Below are positions 56,580 to 64,000 of a stretch of 64,000 nucleotides of DNA, piece by piece. The notes under the pieces are model-generated. The model was not told where the DNA came from, did no database searches, and saw only the letters and a program-made list of their open reading frames with translations. The stretch spans positions 62,001-126,000 of the forward strand of contig NZ_PIUM01000003.1 in the NCBI RefSeq assembly GCF_002845745.1. Direction: 5' to 3'. The DNA is from Telmatospirillum siberiense (lineage in GTDB: Bacteria > Pseudomonadota > Alphaproteobacteria > Rhodospirillales > Magnetospirillaceae). Both the position numbers and the translations under genes were made by a program. How positions within the stretch are numbered: position 1 is the stretch's first letter; every line of letters begins with the position of its first letter.

Positions 56580-57583
56580 GCCTGCTCGACGTCAAGAATC
56601 TTTCCATCTCTTTCGCCACGCCGCGGGGACGGCTGGCGGCCGTCCGCGATTTGTCCTTTTCCCTGAAGGCCGGGGAAACCCTGGCCCTGGTCGGCGAATC
56701 GGGCTGCGGAAAATCGCTGACGGCCCTGGCCCTGCTGGGTTTGCTGGAGCCGCCGGCGGTGATGGAGGGAAACGGCATTTTTCTCGAAGGCCGCAATCTT
56801 CTGACGCTCGACGAACCGACCTTGCGTTCCCTCAGGGGCTCGCGCATCGCCATGATTTTTCAGGAACCGATGACCGCGCTCAATCCGGTGCTCACCGTCG
56901 GGGAACAGATCATGGAGGTCATCACCGAGCATGAGGGGGGCGGCCGCCGGGCGGCCCGCGCGCGGGCCGTCGCCTTGATGGAGAAGGTCCGCATTCCCGA
57001 TGCCGAACGGCGCTTCGCCGAATATCCGCACCGCTTGTCGGGCGGCCTGCGGCAGCGAGTGATGATCGCCATGGCCTTGGCCTGCTCGCCGGCGGTTCTG
57101 ATCGCCGACGAACCGACCACAGCCCTCGACGTCACCATCCAGGCGCAGATCCTCGATCTGATCGGCACGCTGAAGCGGGAAAACGGCACCGCCGTCCTGT
57201 TCATCACCCATGACCTGGGCCTGGTCGGGCAACACGCCGACCGGGTCATGGTGATGTATGCCGGACGCGTGGTGGAGGAACGGACCGCCGCCGACCTGTT
57301 TGCCGATCCCCTGCATCCCTATACCCGCGGCCTGATTGCCGCCCGCCCCGGTCTCGGCGGCTCCGGCCGGCGGGAACGCCTGATGGAGATCCCCGGCACG
57401 GTGCCCGGCCTGGGCGCCATGCCCGTCGGCTGCGCCTTCTCCCCCCGCTGCGCGTTCGCCGACGACCTGTGCCGGAGCACCGTCCCGACATCCATCGACC
57501 AGGCCGGCGGCCGGATCGCCTGCCACCATAGCGAAGGTATTCATGACCGCGAACCCGCCATCCGCAGAATTGGCAACTCCTGA
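56576..57583 (+). CDS. ABC transporter ATP-binding protein (DppD type)
   Basis: 335-aa cytosolic ATPase. Walker A is GESGCGKSLTALALLG, the signature LSGGLRQRVMIAMALAC, and Walker B LIADEPTTALDVTIQAQ; the H-loop is in FITHDLGLVGQHAD. The C-terminal oligopeptide/dipeptide extension contains the Cys-rich stretch GCAFSPRCAFADDLC, which in DppD/DppF relatives binds a 4Fe-4S cluster. It overlaps the upstream permease by four bases and the downstream ATPase by 41 bp. It should form a heterodimer with the next gene product. Confidence 0.95.
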   Translation: MSLLDVKNLSISFATPRGRLAAVRDLSFSLKAGETLALVGESGCGKSLTALALLGLLEPPAVMEGNGIFLEGRNLLTLDEPTLRSLRGSRIAMIFQEPMTALNPVLTVGEQIMEVITEHEGGGRRAARARAVALMEKVRIPDAERRFAEYPHRLSGGLRQRVMIAMALACSPAVLIADEPTTALDVTIQAQILDLIGTLKRENGTAVLFITHDLGLVGQHADRVMVMYAGRVVEERTAADLFADPLHPYTRGLIAARPGLGGSGRRERLMEIPGTVPGLGAMPVGCAFSPRCAFADDLCRSTVPTSIDQAGGRIACHHSEGIHDREPAIRRIGNS

Positions 57584-58529
57584 CCCCCTGCTGTCCGTCC
57601 GGGACCTGTCCGTGCGGTTCGACACGGCGGAGGGACCGGTGCATGCGGTGGATGGCGTTTCCTTCGACTTGAAAGCGGGAGAGATCCTGGGACTTGTCGG
57701 CGAATCCGGTTGCGGAAAATCGACCCTGGCGCGCGCCATTCTACGGCTGGTGGAGCCCCGGGCCGGCAGCATCAGCCTGGCCGGATCCGACATCACCCAT
57801 TTGTCACGGCGGCAATTGCGAGGGGTGCGCCGCCAGGTGCAGATGGTGTTCCAGGACCCTTATTCGTCCCTCGCCCCCCGCTGGACCGTGGCCGAACTGC
57901 TGACCGAGCCGCTTGTCATTCATGGCGTCGGCGACCGCGCGGAACGGCGACGACATGTCGGTGACCTGCTGGACAAAGTGGGGCTGCCGGCCGACGCGGC
58001 GCAGCGCTATCCCCATGAATTCTCGGGCGGCCAGCGCCAGCGCCTGGGGATCGCCAGGGCCCTGGCGCTTGACCCTCGACTGGTGGTTCTGGATGAACCG
58101 GTTTCCGCCCTCGACGTATCGGTGCAGGCGCAAATCCTCAATCTTCTGGTGGAACTGCAACGCCAGTCGGACATAGCCTTTCTGTTCATCAGCCATGATC
58201 TGTCGGTGGTGGAATATCTTTCCGACCGGGTGGCGGTAATGTATCTCGGTCAGATCGTCGAAATCGCCGATCGGGACAGTCTGTGGCGCCATCCATCCCA
58301 TCCCTATACAAGGGCCTTGCTACAGGCGATTCCGGGGAATCCCCCGCCGTCGGCCGATGACGCGCTGAAGATCGAAGGCGATCTGCCCAGTCCCATCGCG
58401 CCGCCGCCCGGATGCCGTTTCCACACCCGCTGCCCTTATGCCGAGCAGCGCTGCCGCATCGACAATCCGGCGCTGCGAACGGTCGCCCCGGGCCATCAGG
58501 CGGCTTGCCACCTGATGAGATTATCCTAA
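57543..58529 (+). CDS. ABC transporter ATP-binding protein (DppF type)
   Basis: 328-aa cytosolic ATPase. Walker A is GESGCGKSTLARAILR, the Q-loop QMVFQDPYSSLAPRW, the signature FSGGQRQRLGIARAL and Walker B LVVLDEPVSALDVSVQ. The C-terminal extension again has a Cys group (GCRFHTRCPYAEQRC). The ATG at 57543, with a GAAGG site, lies 41 bp inside the previous gene; this overlap is larger than elsewhere in the operon, and an internal start a little downstream is possible. Last gene of the importer operon, convergent with the molybdopterin oxidoreductase. Confidence 0.94.
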   Translation: MTANPPSAELATPDPLLSVRDLSVRFDTAEGPVHAVDGVSFDLKAGEILGLVGESGCGKSTLARAILRLVEPRAGSISLAGSDITHLSRRQLRGVRRQVQMVFQDPYSSLAPRWTVAELLTEPLVIHGVGDRAERRRHVGDLLDKVGLPADAAQRYPHEFSGGQRQRLGIARALALDPRLVVLDEPVSALDVSVQAQILNLLVELQRQSDIAFLFISHDLSVVEYLSDRVAVMYLGQIVEIADRDSLWRHPSHPYTRALLQAIPGNPPPSADDALKIEGDLPSPIAPPPGCRFHTRCPYAEQRCRIDNPALRTVAPGHQAACHLMRLS

Positions 58530-58549
58530 GAGCCCGAGCGGCGCCGAGT

Positions 58550-60607
58550 TCAGGCGACCTTCAGCCACACGGCCGTATCGTGGAAAGCCGCGCCCCCCGC
58601 CGGAAAAGCGGCTTCGGCGCTGACCAGGGTATTGATCCCGGCGCCGCCGACGAAGGCGCTGGCCGGCCAGATGCTTTCCACCACCAGCGTCCGCTCGTCC
58701 AAACCCTCGACGGGCTGGATATGCAGGAAAACCCGTCCCTGCTCGTTGCCAATCTGCACCAGGGTGCCTTCGGTCAGGCCCAGCCGTTGGCAAATCTTCG
58801 CGTGAACCAGGATCGTCGGCCGCTTTTGCAGACGGCGGGAGGTTTCCGTTTCGGTGAAGGTCGAGTTGAGAAAATGCCGGGCCGGCGCGGCGATCAGCCG
58901 AAACGGCTTTTCGTCGGTGACCCGGTCGATGACCTCCAACTGATCCGGGAATCGCGGCATTCCCTCGTGCGCCGGACCGCGCGCCGCCCAGTCGGCGGAG
59001 AAATGGAAACGTCCATCGGCGTGGCCGAACCCGGTCAGGAAGTGGGAGGTCTCGAAATCCTGAATGCAGTCGAATCCGCGCCGCCGAAGGATTTGCTCGG
59101 CGGGAGGCTTTCCCGAGGCCTTCAACGTTGCCTCGATCAATTCCCATTCGGTCATCTCGAAACCCGGATGCCTGGCTCCCAGACGCCGGGCCAATTCGCA
59201 GATGACGAAATGGTTGGTCCGGCAGTCGCCCACCGGAGGAATGACGGCGCGGGCGACCTGTAAGAAACTGTGCCCCGAGGACTGGTAGATGTCGTCATGT
59301 TCGAGGAACGTCGTCGCGGGAAGCACCACGTCGGCCATCAGGGCGGTTTCGGTCATCACCTGTTCATGGACGCACAGGAACAGATCCTCGCGCGATAGCC
59401 CGCGCCGCACCGTGGCGCTGTCCGGCGCGACCGCGGCCGGATTGGTGTTCTGCACCAGCATGGCGGTGACCGGACTTCCGCCGGCAAGATCCTTGGGGTC
59501 GTTGGTGAGAACCGGGCCGATGCGCGACATGTCGAGAACCCGGACATCCGGCCTGCGGGCATCCAATCCTTGCAGAAGCGTCACGTCCAGTCCGTAGATC
59601 TCACCATGCCCGAACAGGGCGCCGCCGCCGCGATGCGCCCAGGCGCCGGTCACCGCCGGCAGGCAGGAGACCGCATGCATGGCCACCGCTCCATTGCGCT
59701 GACGGGTGAATCCGTAACCGATGCGCAGGAAGCTCCTTTTGGTCGAGCCGTAAAGCCGGGCGAAGGTGACGATCTGCTCTTCCGACAGGCCGGTGATGGC
59801 GGAAGCCCATCGGGGACCGCGGGCCGCAAGATGGGCCTCCAATTCGTCCGGACGATCGGTATATCGGGCCAGGTAGCCGCGATCGGCCAACCCTTCGGCA
59901 AACAGGACATGCATCACGGCACAGGCCAGGGCGGCATCGGTGCCCGGCCGCAAGGCCAGGTGCAGATCGGCCTTATCCGCCGTCGGGGTCCGATAGGGAT
60001 CAATCACCACCAATTTGGCGCCGTTGGCACGCCGGGCTTTTTGGATCCAGTTCATCACATGGACCTGGGTATGGACGGGATTGCCCCCCCAAACGACGAC
60101 CAGTTCCGATTCCGCCATTTCGCGGGCGTCTATTCCCCGCCGCACTCCGCTTCCTGCCAGCCAGCCGGCATTGGCGATGGCGACGCAAAAGGTCTCCAGC
60201 ATGTCGGAATAGCCCATGACATGGCGCAGACGCTTGATCCCGTTACGCTGCACCAGCCCCATGGTCCCCGCATATTGATAGGGCCAAACCGTCTCGGGAC
60301 CGAAGCGCTCGGCTTTTTCGCGGAACTGTTCGGCGACCAGGTCCAGCGCCTCGTCCCAACCGATCGGGACGAACTGCCCGCTGCCTTTTGGACCGCTTCG
60401 CCGCAGCGGAGTCTTCAGCCGATCGGGATTGTGCACACGTTCGGCATAGCGGGCCACCTTGGCGCAGATCACGCCTTCGAGATAGGGATGCCCCTCCGCG
60501 CCATGAAGTCGCCCGACCCGCCCCTCGGAAAGCAGCTCGACGTCGAGCGCGCAGGTACTGGGGCAATCATGGGCGCAAACCGAATGTCCGATATCGCAAT
60601 TCGTCAT
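58550..60607 (-). CDS. Molybdopterin-dependent oxidoreductase (DMSO reductase superfamily)
   Basis: 685-aa enzyme of the formate dehydrogenase/DMSO reductase superfamily with bis-molybdopterin guanine dinucleotide cofactor. An N-terminal 4Fe-4S motif is visible as C11-x3-C15-x3-C19 and C48 (VCAHDCPSTC, then GVICAKV). The molybdopterin domains include VVWGGNPVHTQVHVMNW, VVIDPYRTPTADKADLHLALRPGTDAALA (in parts), MLVQNTNPAAVAPD and the C-terminal cofactor-binding region with HAKICQRLGLTEGTLVQI. No Tat signal is present, so it appears cytosolic. The metal ligand residue and substrate could not be fixed; many such proteins are annotated only as oxidoreductase. Single gene, convergent with the ABC operon. 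Confidence 0.9.
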   Translation of the reverse strand: MTNCDIGHSVCAHDCPSTCALDVELLSEGRVGRLHGAEGHPYLEGVICAKVARYAERVHNPDRLKTPLRRSGPKGSGQFVPIGWDEALDLVAEQFREKAERFGPETVWPYQYAGTMGLVQRNGIKRLRHVMGYSDMLETFCVAIANAGWLAGSGVRRGIDAREMAESELVVVWGGNPVHTQVHVMNWIQKARRANGAKLVVIDPYRTPTADKADLHLALRPGTDAALACAVMHVLFAEGLADRGYLARYTDRPDELEAHLAARGPRWASAITGLSEEQIVTFARLYGSTKRSFLRIGYGFTRQRNGAVAMHAVSCLPAVTGAWAHRGGGALFGHGEIYGLDVTLLQGLDARRPDVRVLDMSRIGPVLTNDPKDLAGGSPVTAMLVQNTNPAAVAPDSATVRRGLSREDLFLCVHEQVMTETALMADVVLPATTFLEHDDIYQSSGHSFLQVARAVIPPVGDCRTNHFVICELARRLGARHPGFEMTEWELIEATLKASGKPPAEQILRRRGFDCIQDFETSHFLTGFGHADGRFHFSADWAARGPAHEGMPRFPDQLEVIDRVTDEKPFRLIAAPARHFLNSTFTETETSRRLQKRPTILVHAKICQRLGLTEGTLVQIGNEQGRVFLHIQPVEGLDERTLVVESIWPASAFVGGAGINTLVSAEAAFPAGGAAFHDTAVWLKVA

Positions 60608-60854
60608 CTCTCGCCAACCCGATTGGAACAGATCTAAGGATCACGTCAGGGAAGATGCCTCATTCCTCGCCATCGGTCATCCCCCAATCGACCCGCCCCG
60701 ACGGCATCGGATAGCTATAGAGGACGAAATAACTTCAGTTATCTTAAGGGATAAGGATCGAACAAGATGCAAAGCCCATGCTGCAACCGCGATAGGAATA
60801 TGCTACAGACATGCGCCGGCAGAACCGCCGGATTAAGAGGTTTTTTGAATTATT

Positions 60855-62252
60855 ATGCCCGTCGTCACACGCTTCGCTCCATCGCCCACCGGTTTCCTGC
60901 ATATCGGGGGGGCCCGCACCGCGCTGTTCAACTGGCTGTTCGCCCGTCATAACGGCGGCAAGTTCCTGCTGCGCATCGAAGATACCGATCGCGCCCGCTC
61001 TACCCAGGCCGCCGTCGACGCCATTTTCGACGGTCTGCAATGGCTGGGGCTGGATTGGGACGCCGAACCCGTCTTCCAATTTTCCCGCGCCGCCCGTCAC
61101 GCCGAGGTGGCCAATCAGCTTTTGGACGAGGGCAAGGCTTACCACTGCTACTGTTCTCCCGCCGAACTGGAAGCCATGCGCGCCGAACAGAAGGCGAAAG
61201 GCCTTCCCATGCGCTATGACGGCCGCTGGCGGGACAAGGACCCGTCCGAGGCGCCGGCGGGTGTCCCCCCGGTCGTTCGCCTGAAGGCGCCGCGCAGCGG
61301 TGAAACCGTGGTTCAGGACAAGGTTCAAGGCGAGGTCCGCGTCGCCAACGAACAGTTGGACGACATGGTGCTTCTGCGCGCCGACGGTACCCCCACCTAT
61401 ATGCTCTCGGTGGTGGTCGACGACCATGACATGTCGGTCTCCCACGTGATCCGCGGCGACGACCATCTGACCAACACCTTCCGCCAGATTCAGCTTTATC
61501 GCGCCTGCGGATGGGATATCCCCGAGTTCGCCCACATTCCCCTGATCCATGGACCGGACGGCGCCAAGCTGTCCAAGCGCCACGGCGCCCTGGGGGCCGA
61601 GGCCTATCGAGACATGGGATATCTGCCGGAAGCCCTGCGCAATTATCTGCTGCGCCTCGGATGGGGACATGGCGACGACGAGATCATCTCGACGGAACAG
61701 GCCATGGAATGGTTCGATCTGGCGGGAATTGGCCGCTCCCCGTCCCGCTTCGACATGGTCAAGCTGGGCAATCTCAACGGCCATTATCTGCGCCAGGCCA
61801 GCGACGAGCGTCTGGTCGAACTGATCACCCCCAGACTGACCGCATTGACCGGACAAGACGTGGACCCGGGCCACGCCGATCTGCTGCGTCAAGCCATGGG
61901 CGGTTTGAAGGAGCGCGCCAAGACTCTGGTCGAGCTGACTGAAAGCGCAGCCTTTTATTTGCGCACGCGCCCCCTTGCACTGGACGACAAGGCCGCCAAA
62001 CTGTTGGATGCCGGCGGTCGGGATACCCTCGCCCGCTTCGCACAAATTCTTGCGGCGCAGCAAAACTGGCGGCAGGATACTTTGGAGGAGGAGGCACGGC
62101 GATTTGCCGAGGAGCAGGGATTGAAGTTGGGGCAGATCGCGCAACCGCTGCGGGCCGCCCTGACCGGATCGACCGTCTCTCCGCCAATCTTCGAAGTCAT
62201 GCGAATTCTTGGTCGGGAGGAAAGCCTGGCCCGTATCAAGGATGTGCTATGA
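60855..62252 (+). CDS. gltX: Glutamyl-tRNA synthetase
   Basis: 465-aa class I synthetase charging tRNA-Glu (and, in bacteria with GatCAB, often tRNA-Gln). The N-terminus [27 protein letters not shown] includes the HIGH-like HIGG, and the KMSKS motif is KLSKRHGA. The length is normal for a discriminating or non-discriminating GluRS. The ATG at 60855 is preceded by AAGAGG. Alphaproteobacteria commonly have two GltX proteins; the second is not in the window. It is followed by gltA, as in related genomes. Confidence 0.97.
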   Translation: MPVVTRFAPSPTGFLHIGGARTALFNWLFARHNGGKFLLRIEDTDRARSTQAAVDAIFDGLQWLGLDWDAEPVFQFSRAARHAEVANQLLDEGKAYHCYCSPAELEAMRAEQKAKGLPMRYDGRWRDKDPSEAPAGVPPVVRLKAPRSGETVVQDKVQGEVRVANEQLDDMVLLRADGTPTYMLSVVVDDHDMSVSHVIRGDDHLTNTFRQIQLYRACGWDIPEFAHIPLIHGPDGAKLSKRHGALGAEAYRDMGYLPEALRNYLLRLGWGHGDDEIISTEQAMEWFDLAGIGRSPSRFDMVKLGNLNGHYLRQASDERLVELITPRLTALTGQDVDPGHADLLRQAMGGLKERAKTLVELTESAAFYLRTRPLALDDKAAKLLDAGGRDTLARFAQILAAQQNWRQDTLEEEARRFAEEQGLKLGQIAQPLRAALTGSTVSPPIFEVMRILGREESLARIKDVL

Positions 62253-62336
62253 GAGGTTGGAGAAATAAATAACTATCGCGACCGCTATATGCAGGTGCGC
62301 GCTTCACAATTCAAAGAAAAGGAAGGGATGCTCGAC

Positions 62337-63665
62337 ATGACTCAGAACGTAAAGTCTTCGGACGCCACGTTGAAAGAAACGGTCACTTTGGTCGACAACA
62401 CCAGTGGCCGAAAATACGAGCTCCCTCTTCTTCCCGGCAGCATCGGCCCGAAGGTGATCGACATCCGATCCCTTTACGGCGAAACCGGATTTTTCACTTA
62501 CGACCCGGGGTTCACCTCCACCGGTTCCTGCGAATCGAAAATCACCTACATCGATGGCGACGCCGGCGTGCTGATGCACCGCGGCTATCCGATCGACCAA
62601 TTGGCCGAACATTCGGATTATCTTGAGGTTTGTTACCTGCTGCTGCAGGGCGAACTGCCGAGTGCCGCGCAAAAGAAGAAGTTCGAAGGCGATATTCGCA
62701 ATCATACGATGGTTCACGAGCAGATCGCCTCGTTCTACCGCGGTTTCCGGCGCGACGCCCATCCGATGGCCGTCATGTGCGGCGTCGTCGGCGCGCTCTC
62801 GGCCTTCTATCATGACAGCCTGGACATCGCCGACCCGCATCAGCGCATGGTCGCCAGCGACCGGTTGATCGCCAAGATGCCGACCATCGCCGCCTGGGCC
62901 TACAAATATTCCCGCGGCGAGCCCTTCATCTATCCGCGCAACAATCTGTCCTATGCCGAAAACTTCCTGCACATGATGTTCGCCACGCCTTGCGAGGAAT
63001 ACAAGGTGAACCCGGTGCTGGCCCGCGCCATGGAGCGCATCCTCATCCTGCACGCCGACCACGAACAGAACGCGTCGACCTCGACGGTCCGCCTGGCCGG
63101 ATCGTCGGGAGCCAATCCCTTCGCCTGCATCGCCGCCGGCATCGCCTCGCTGTGGGGTCCCGCCCATGGCGGCGCCAACGAGGCCGTCCTGCAGATGTTG
63201 ACCCAGATCGGCCACAAGGAGCGCATCCCCGAGTTCATCGACCGCGCCAAGGACAAGAACGATCCGTTCCGCCTGATGGGTTTCGGCCACCGCGTCTACA
63301 AGAACTACGACCCCCGCGCCAAGGTGATGGAACGGACCTGTCACGAAGTTCTCGATGAACTGGGCGTGCGTGACGAACCCCTCCTCGACCTTGCCATGGA
63401 ACTGGAACGGATCGCGCTGGAAGACCCCTATTTCGTCGACAAGAAGCTTTATCCGAACGTCGACTTCTATTCGGGCATCATCTTCCGCGCCATGGGCATC
63501 CCGGTCAGCATGTTCACGGTGCTGTTCGCCGTGGCCCGCACCGTCGGCTGGGTCGCTCAGTGGAACGAGATGGTGGGCGATCCCAGCCAGAAGATCGGCC
63601 GGCCGCGCCAGCTTTATACCGGCTCCACCTTGCGGGACTATGTCCCGCTGCATGCCCGTGGGTGA
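62337..63665 (+). CDS. gltA: Citrate synthase (type II, hexameric)
   Basis: 442-aa enzyme that condenses oxaloacetate and acetyl-CoA in the TCA cycle. The ATG at 62337 is preferred: an AAGGAAGGG ribosome-binding site stands about nine bases upstream, whereas the ATG at 62328 touches it. The N-terminal beta-rich domain ([19 protein letters not shown], split from the [13 protein letters not shown] segment) marks the NADH-sensitive Gram-negative type. Catalytic His residues are in the [10 protein letters not shown] and [14 protein letters not shown] motifs, with the Asp in the late DFYSG. Length is normal. The last 14 bases overlap a small downstream ORF. Confidence 0.97.
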   Translation: MTQNVKSSDATLKETVTLVDNTSGRKYELPLLPGSIGPKVIDIRSLYGETGFFTYDPGFTSTGSCESKITYIDGDAGVLMHRGYPIDQLAEHSDYLEVCYLLLQGELPSAAQKKKFEGDIRNHTMVHEQIASFYRGFRRDAHPMAVMCGVVGALSAFYHDSLDIADPHQRMVASDRLIAKMPTIAAWAYKYSRGEPFIYPRNNLSYAENFLHMMFATPCEEYKVNPVLARAMERILILHADHEQNASTSTVRLAGSSGANPFACIAAGIASLWGPAHGGANEAVLQMLTQIGHKERIPEFIDRAKDKNDPFRLMGFGHRVYKNYDPRAKVMERTCHEVLDELGVRDEPLLDLAMELERIALEDPYFVDKKLYPNVDFYSGIIFRAMGIPVSMFTVLFAVARTVGWVAQWNEMVGDPSQKIGRPRQLYTGSTLRDYVPLHARG

Positions 63666-63849
63666 GATCCAGGAATATCCGCCACGTTCGGAACGGGGCC
63701 GCGCCCATCGCGCAGCCCCGTTGTCCCCATCTTTTCGCTTCGTCGCGGCCAATGACAATCCGGCCCCGAAAAAGTCGTGGATGGTCTGGGGATTACGGAG
63801 CCTCGCCGTTGTCGTCCTCACGGCCCTCTGGTTTTTTGCCAGACGCTAA
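63652..63849 (+). CDS. Small single-pass membrane protein, hypothetical
   Basis: A 65-codon reading frame, starting at the ATG at 63652 and overlapping the gltA end by 14 bp in another frame. The N-terminal half is Arg/Pro-rich ([16 protein letters not shown]), followed by [12 protein letters not shown] and one hydrophobic segment (about residues 47-62, [17 protein letters not shown]) with a basic tail. The AANDNP word recurs in short alphaproteobacterial proteins. There is no recognisable function. It could be real and translationally coupled to gltA, or chance open frame. Confidence 0.5.
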   Translation: MPVGEIQEYPPRSERGRAHRAAPLSPSFRFVAANDNPAPKKSWMVWGLRSLAVVVLTALWFFARR

Positions 63850-63872
63850 GGGCCGCGAAGACGTCAAAGAGG

Positions 63873-63888
63873 CAAGCCTGAAGGCTTG
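63873..63888. repeat. Short hairpin upstream of the gltA/gloA terminator
   Basis: CAAGCCT-GA-AGGCTTG is a 7-bp perfect inverted repeat with a 2-nt centre, between the small membrane ORF and the terminator-like hairpin at 63889. It may be part of a compound terminator. Confidence 0.5.
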
Positions 63889-63922
63889 AAGGGTTTAGGG
63901 CGATACTTTCGCCCCAAACCTT
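63889..63922. terminator. Terminator-like hairpin between convergent gltA and gloA
   Basis: AAGG-GTTTAGGGCGA pairs with TCGCCCCAAACCTT around a short loop, with one bulge and one mismatch. The right arm runs into the gloA stop codon. T-rich sequence (TTACTTCTTTT) follows on the plus strand. It probably ends gltA transcription. Confidence 0.55.
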
Positions 63923-64000
63923 ACTTCTTTTCGATCAGTTCGATCTTGTAACCGTCGGGATCCTCGATGAAGGCGATGACGGTGGTTCCATGCTTCATCG
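63921..64000 (-). CDS. gloA: Lactoylglutathione lyase (glyoxalase I), 3' end only
   Basis: The last 26 codons of a gene that continues beyond the window. They read HGTTVIAFIEDPDGYKIELIEKK after a Met-Lys (24 residues, in two parts HGTTVIAFIEDP and DGYKIELIEKK), which is the conserved C-terminus of glyoxalase I, including the metal-binding Glu of KIELIE. Glyoxalase I isomerises the methylglyoxal-glutathione adduct. The stop codon is at 63921-63923. Only the C-terminus is visible, so completeness is unknown. Confidence 0.9.
   Translation of the reverse strand, partial: MKHGTTVIAFIEDPDGYKIELIEKK

Overview
The window is a high-GC, gene-dense chromosomal segment from an alphaproteobacterium, most likely a Rhodospirillales member related to Magnetospirillum or Rhodospirillum. 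The clues are a paired bacterioferritin locus with split ligand sets, an alphaproteobacterial SOS box (GAAC-N7-GAAC) in front of lexA, a BcsA-BcsB fusion, and the core order ppiD-trpE / trpGDC-moaC-lexA-comEC / gltX-gltA. The genus assignment is an inference from gene content. I saw no rRNA, tRNA, CRISPR array, transposase or phage gene.

Layout. 1-4.8 kb: pyrG and secG (minus strand), bfd divergent from two bacterioferritin genes, then a Sel1-repeat membrane protein whose N-terminal coding region is packed with palindromes. 4.9-17.5 kb: a cellulose locus (BcsR-like, bcsQ, bcsAB fusion, bcsC, and bcsZ further on), interrupted by a strongly AT-rich spacer and an orphan OmpR-type response regulator. 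17.6-31.3 kb: the glycerol / glycerol-3-phosphate genes glpK, glpR, glpD and glpT. Between glpK and glpR lies a phosphonate biosynthesis block: PEP mutase fused to a nucleotidyltransferase, phosphonopyruvate decarboxylase, a flippase-like membrane protein, a CDP-alcohol phosphatidyltransferase and an AEP transaminase, with a divergent nucleotidyltransferase plus PhyH-type dioxygenase pair. 31.3-36.4 kb: tpiA, then an IclR-controlled catabolic cluster (SSS symporter, sialidase-like BNR protein, YhcH-type anomerase). 36.8-49.9 kb: ppiD-trpE, a copper / C4-dicarboxylate block (copZ, YibQ-type protein, copA, a Mo-domain protein, dctA), then trpGDC-moaC-lexA. 50-64 kb: a PilZ protein, comEC, a five-gene dipeptide-type ABC importer, a molybdopterin oxidoreductase, gltX, gltA, a small membrane ORF and the 3' end of gloA.

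The most interesting system is the phosphonate block. PepM, Ppd and PhnW together convert PEP to 2-aminoethylphosphonate (AEP). A nucleotidyltransferase could activate AEP as CMP-AEP, and the CDP-alcohol phosphatidyltransferase, joined by ATGA overlaps to its neighbours, could transfer the headgroup to a lipid alcohol, giving a phosphonolipid. The flippase-like protein may move the product, and the PhyH enzyme may hydroxylate the headgroup. The individual enzyme families are supported by motifs; the assembled lipid pathway is inference. The block sits among genes for glycerol-3-phosphate, the lipid backbone precursor.

Other notable signals are the two bacterioferritin subunits with complementary ligand loss, a 24-bp perfect palindrome centred exactly between two convergent stop codons, a pair of near-identical candidate IclR operators, and several palindrome clusters, two of them inside coding sequence.
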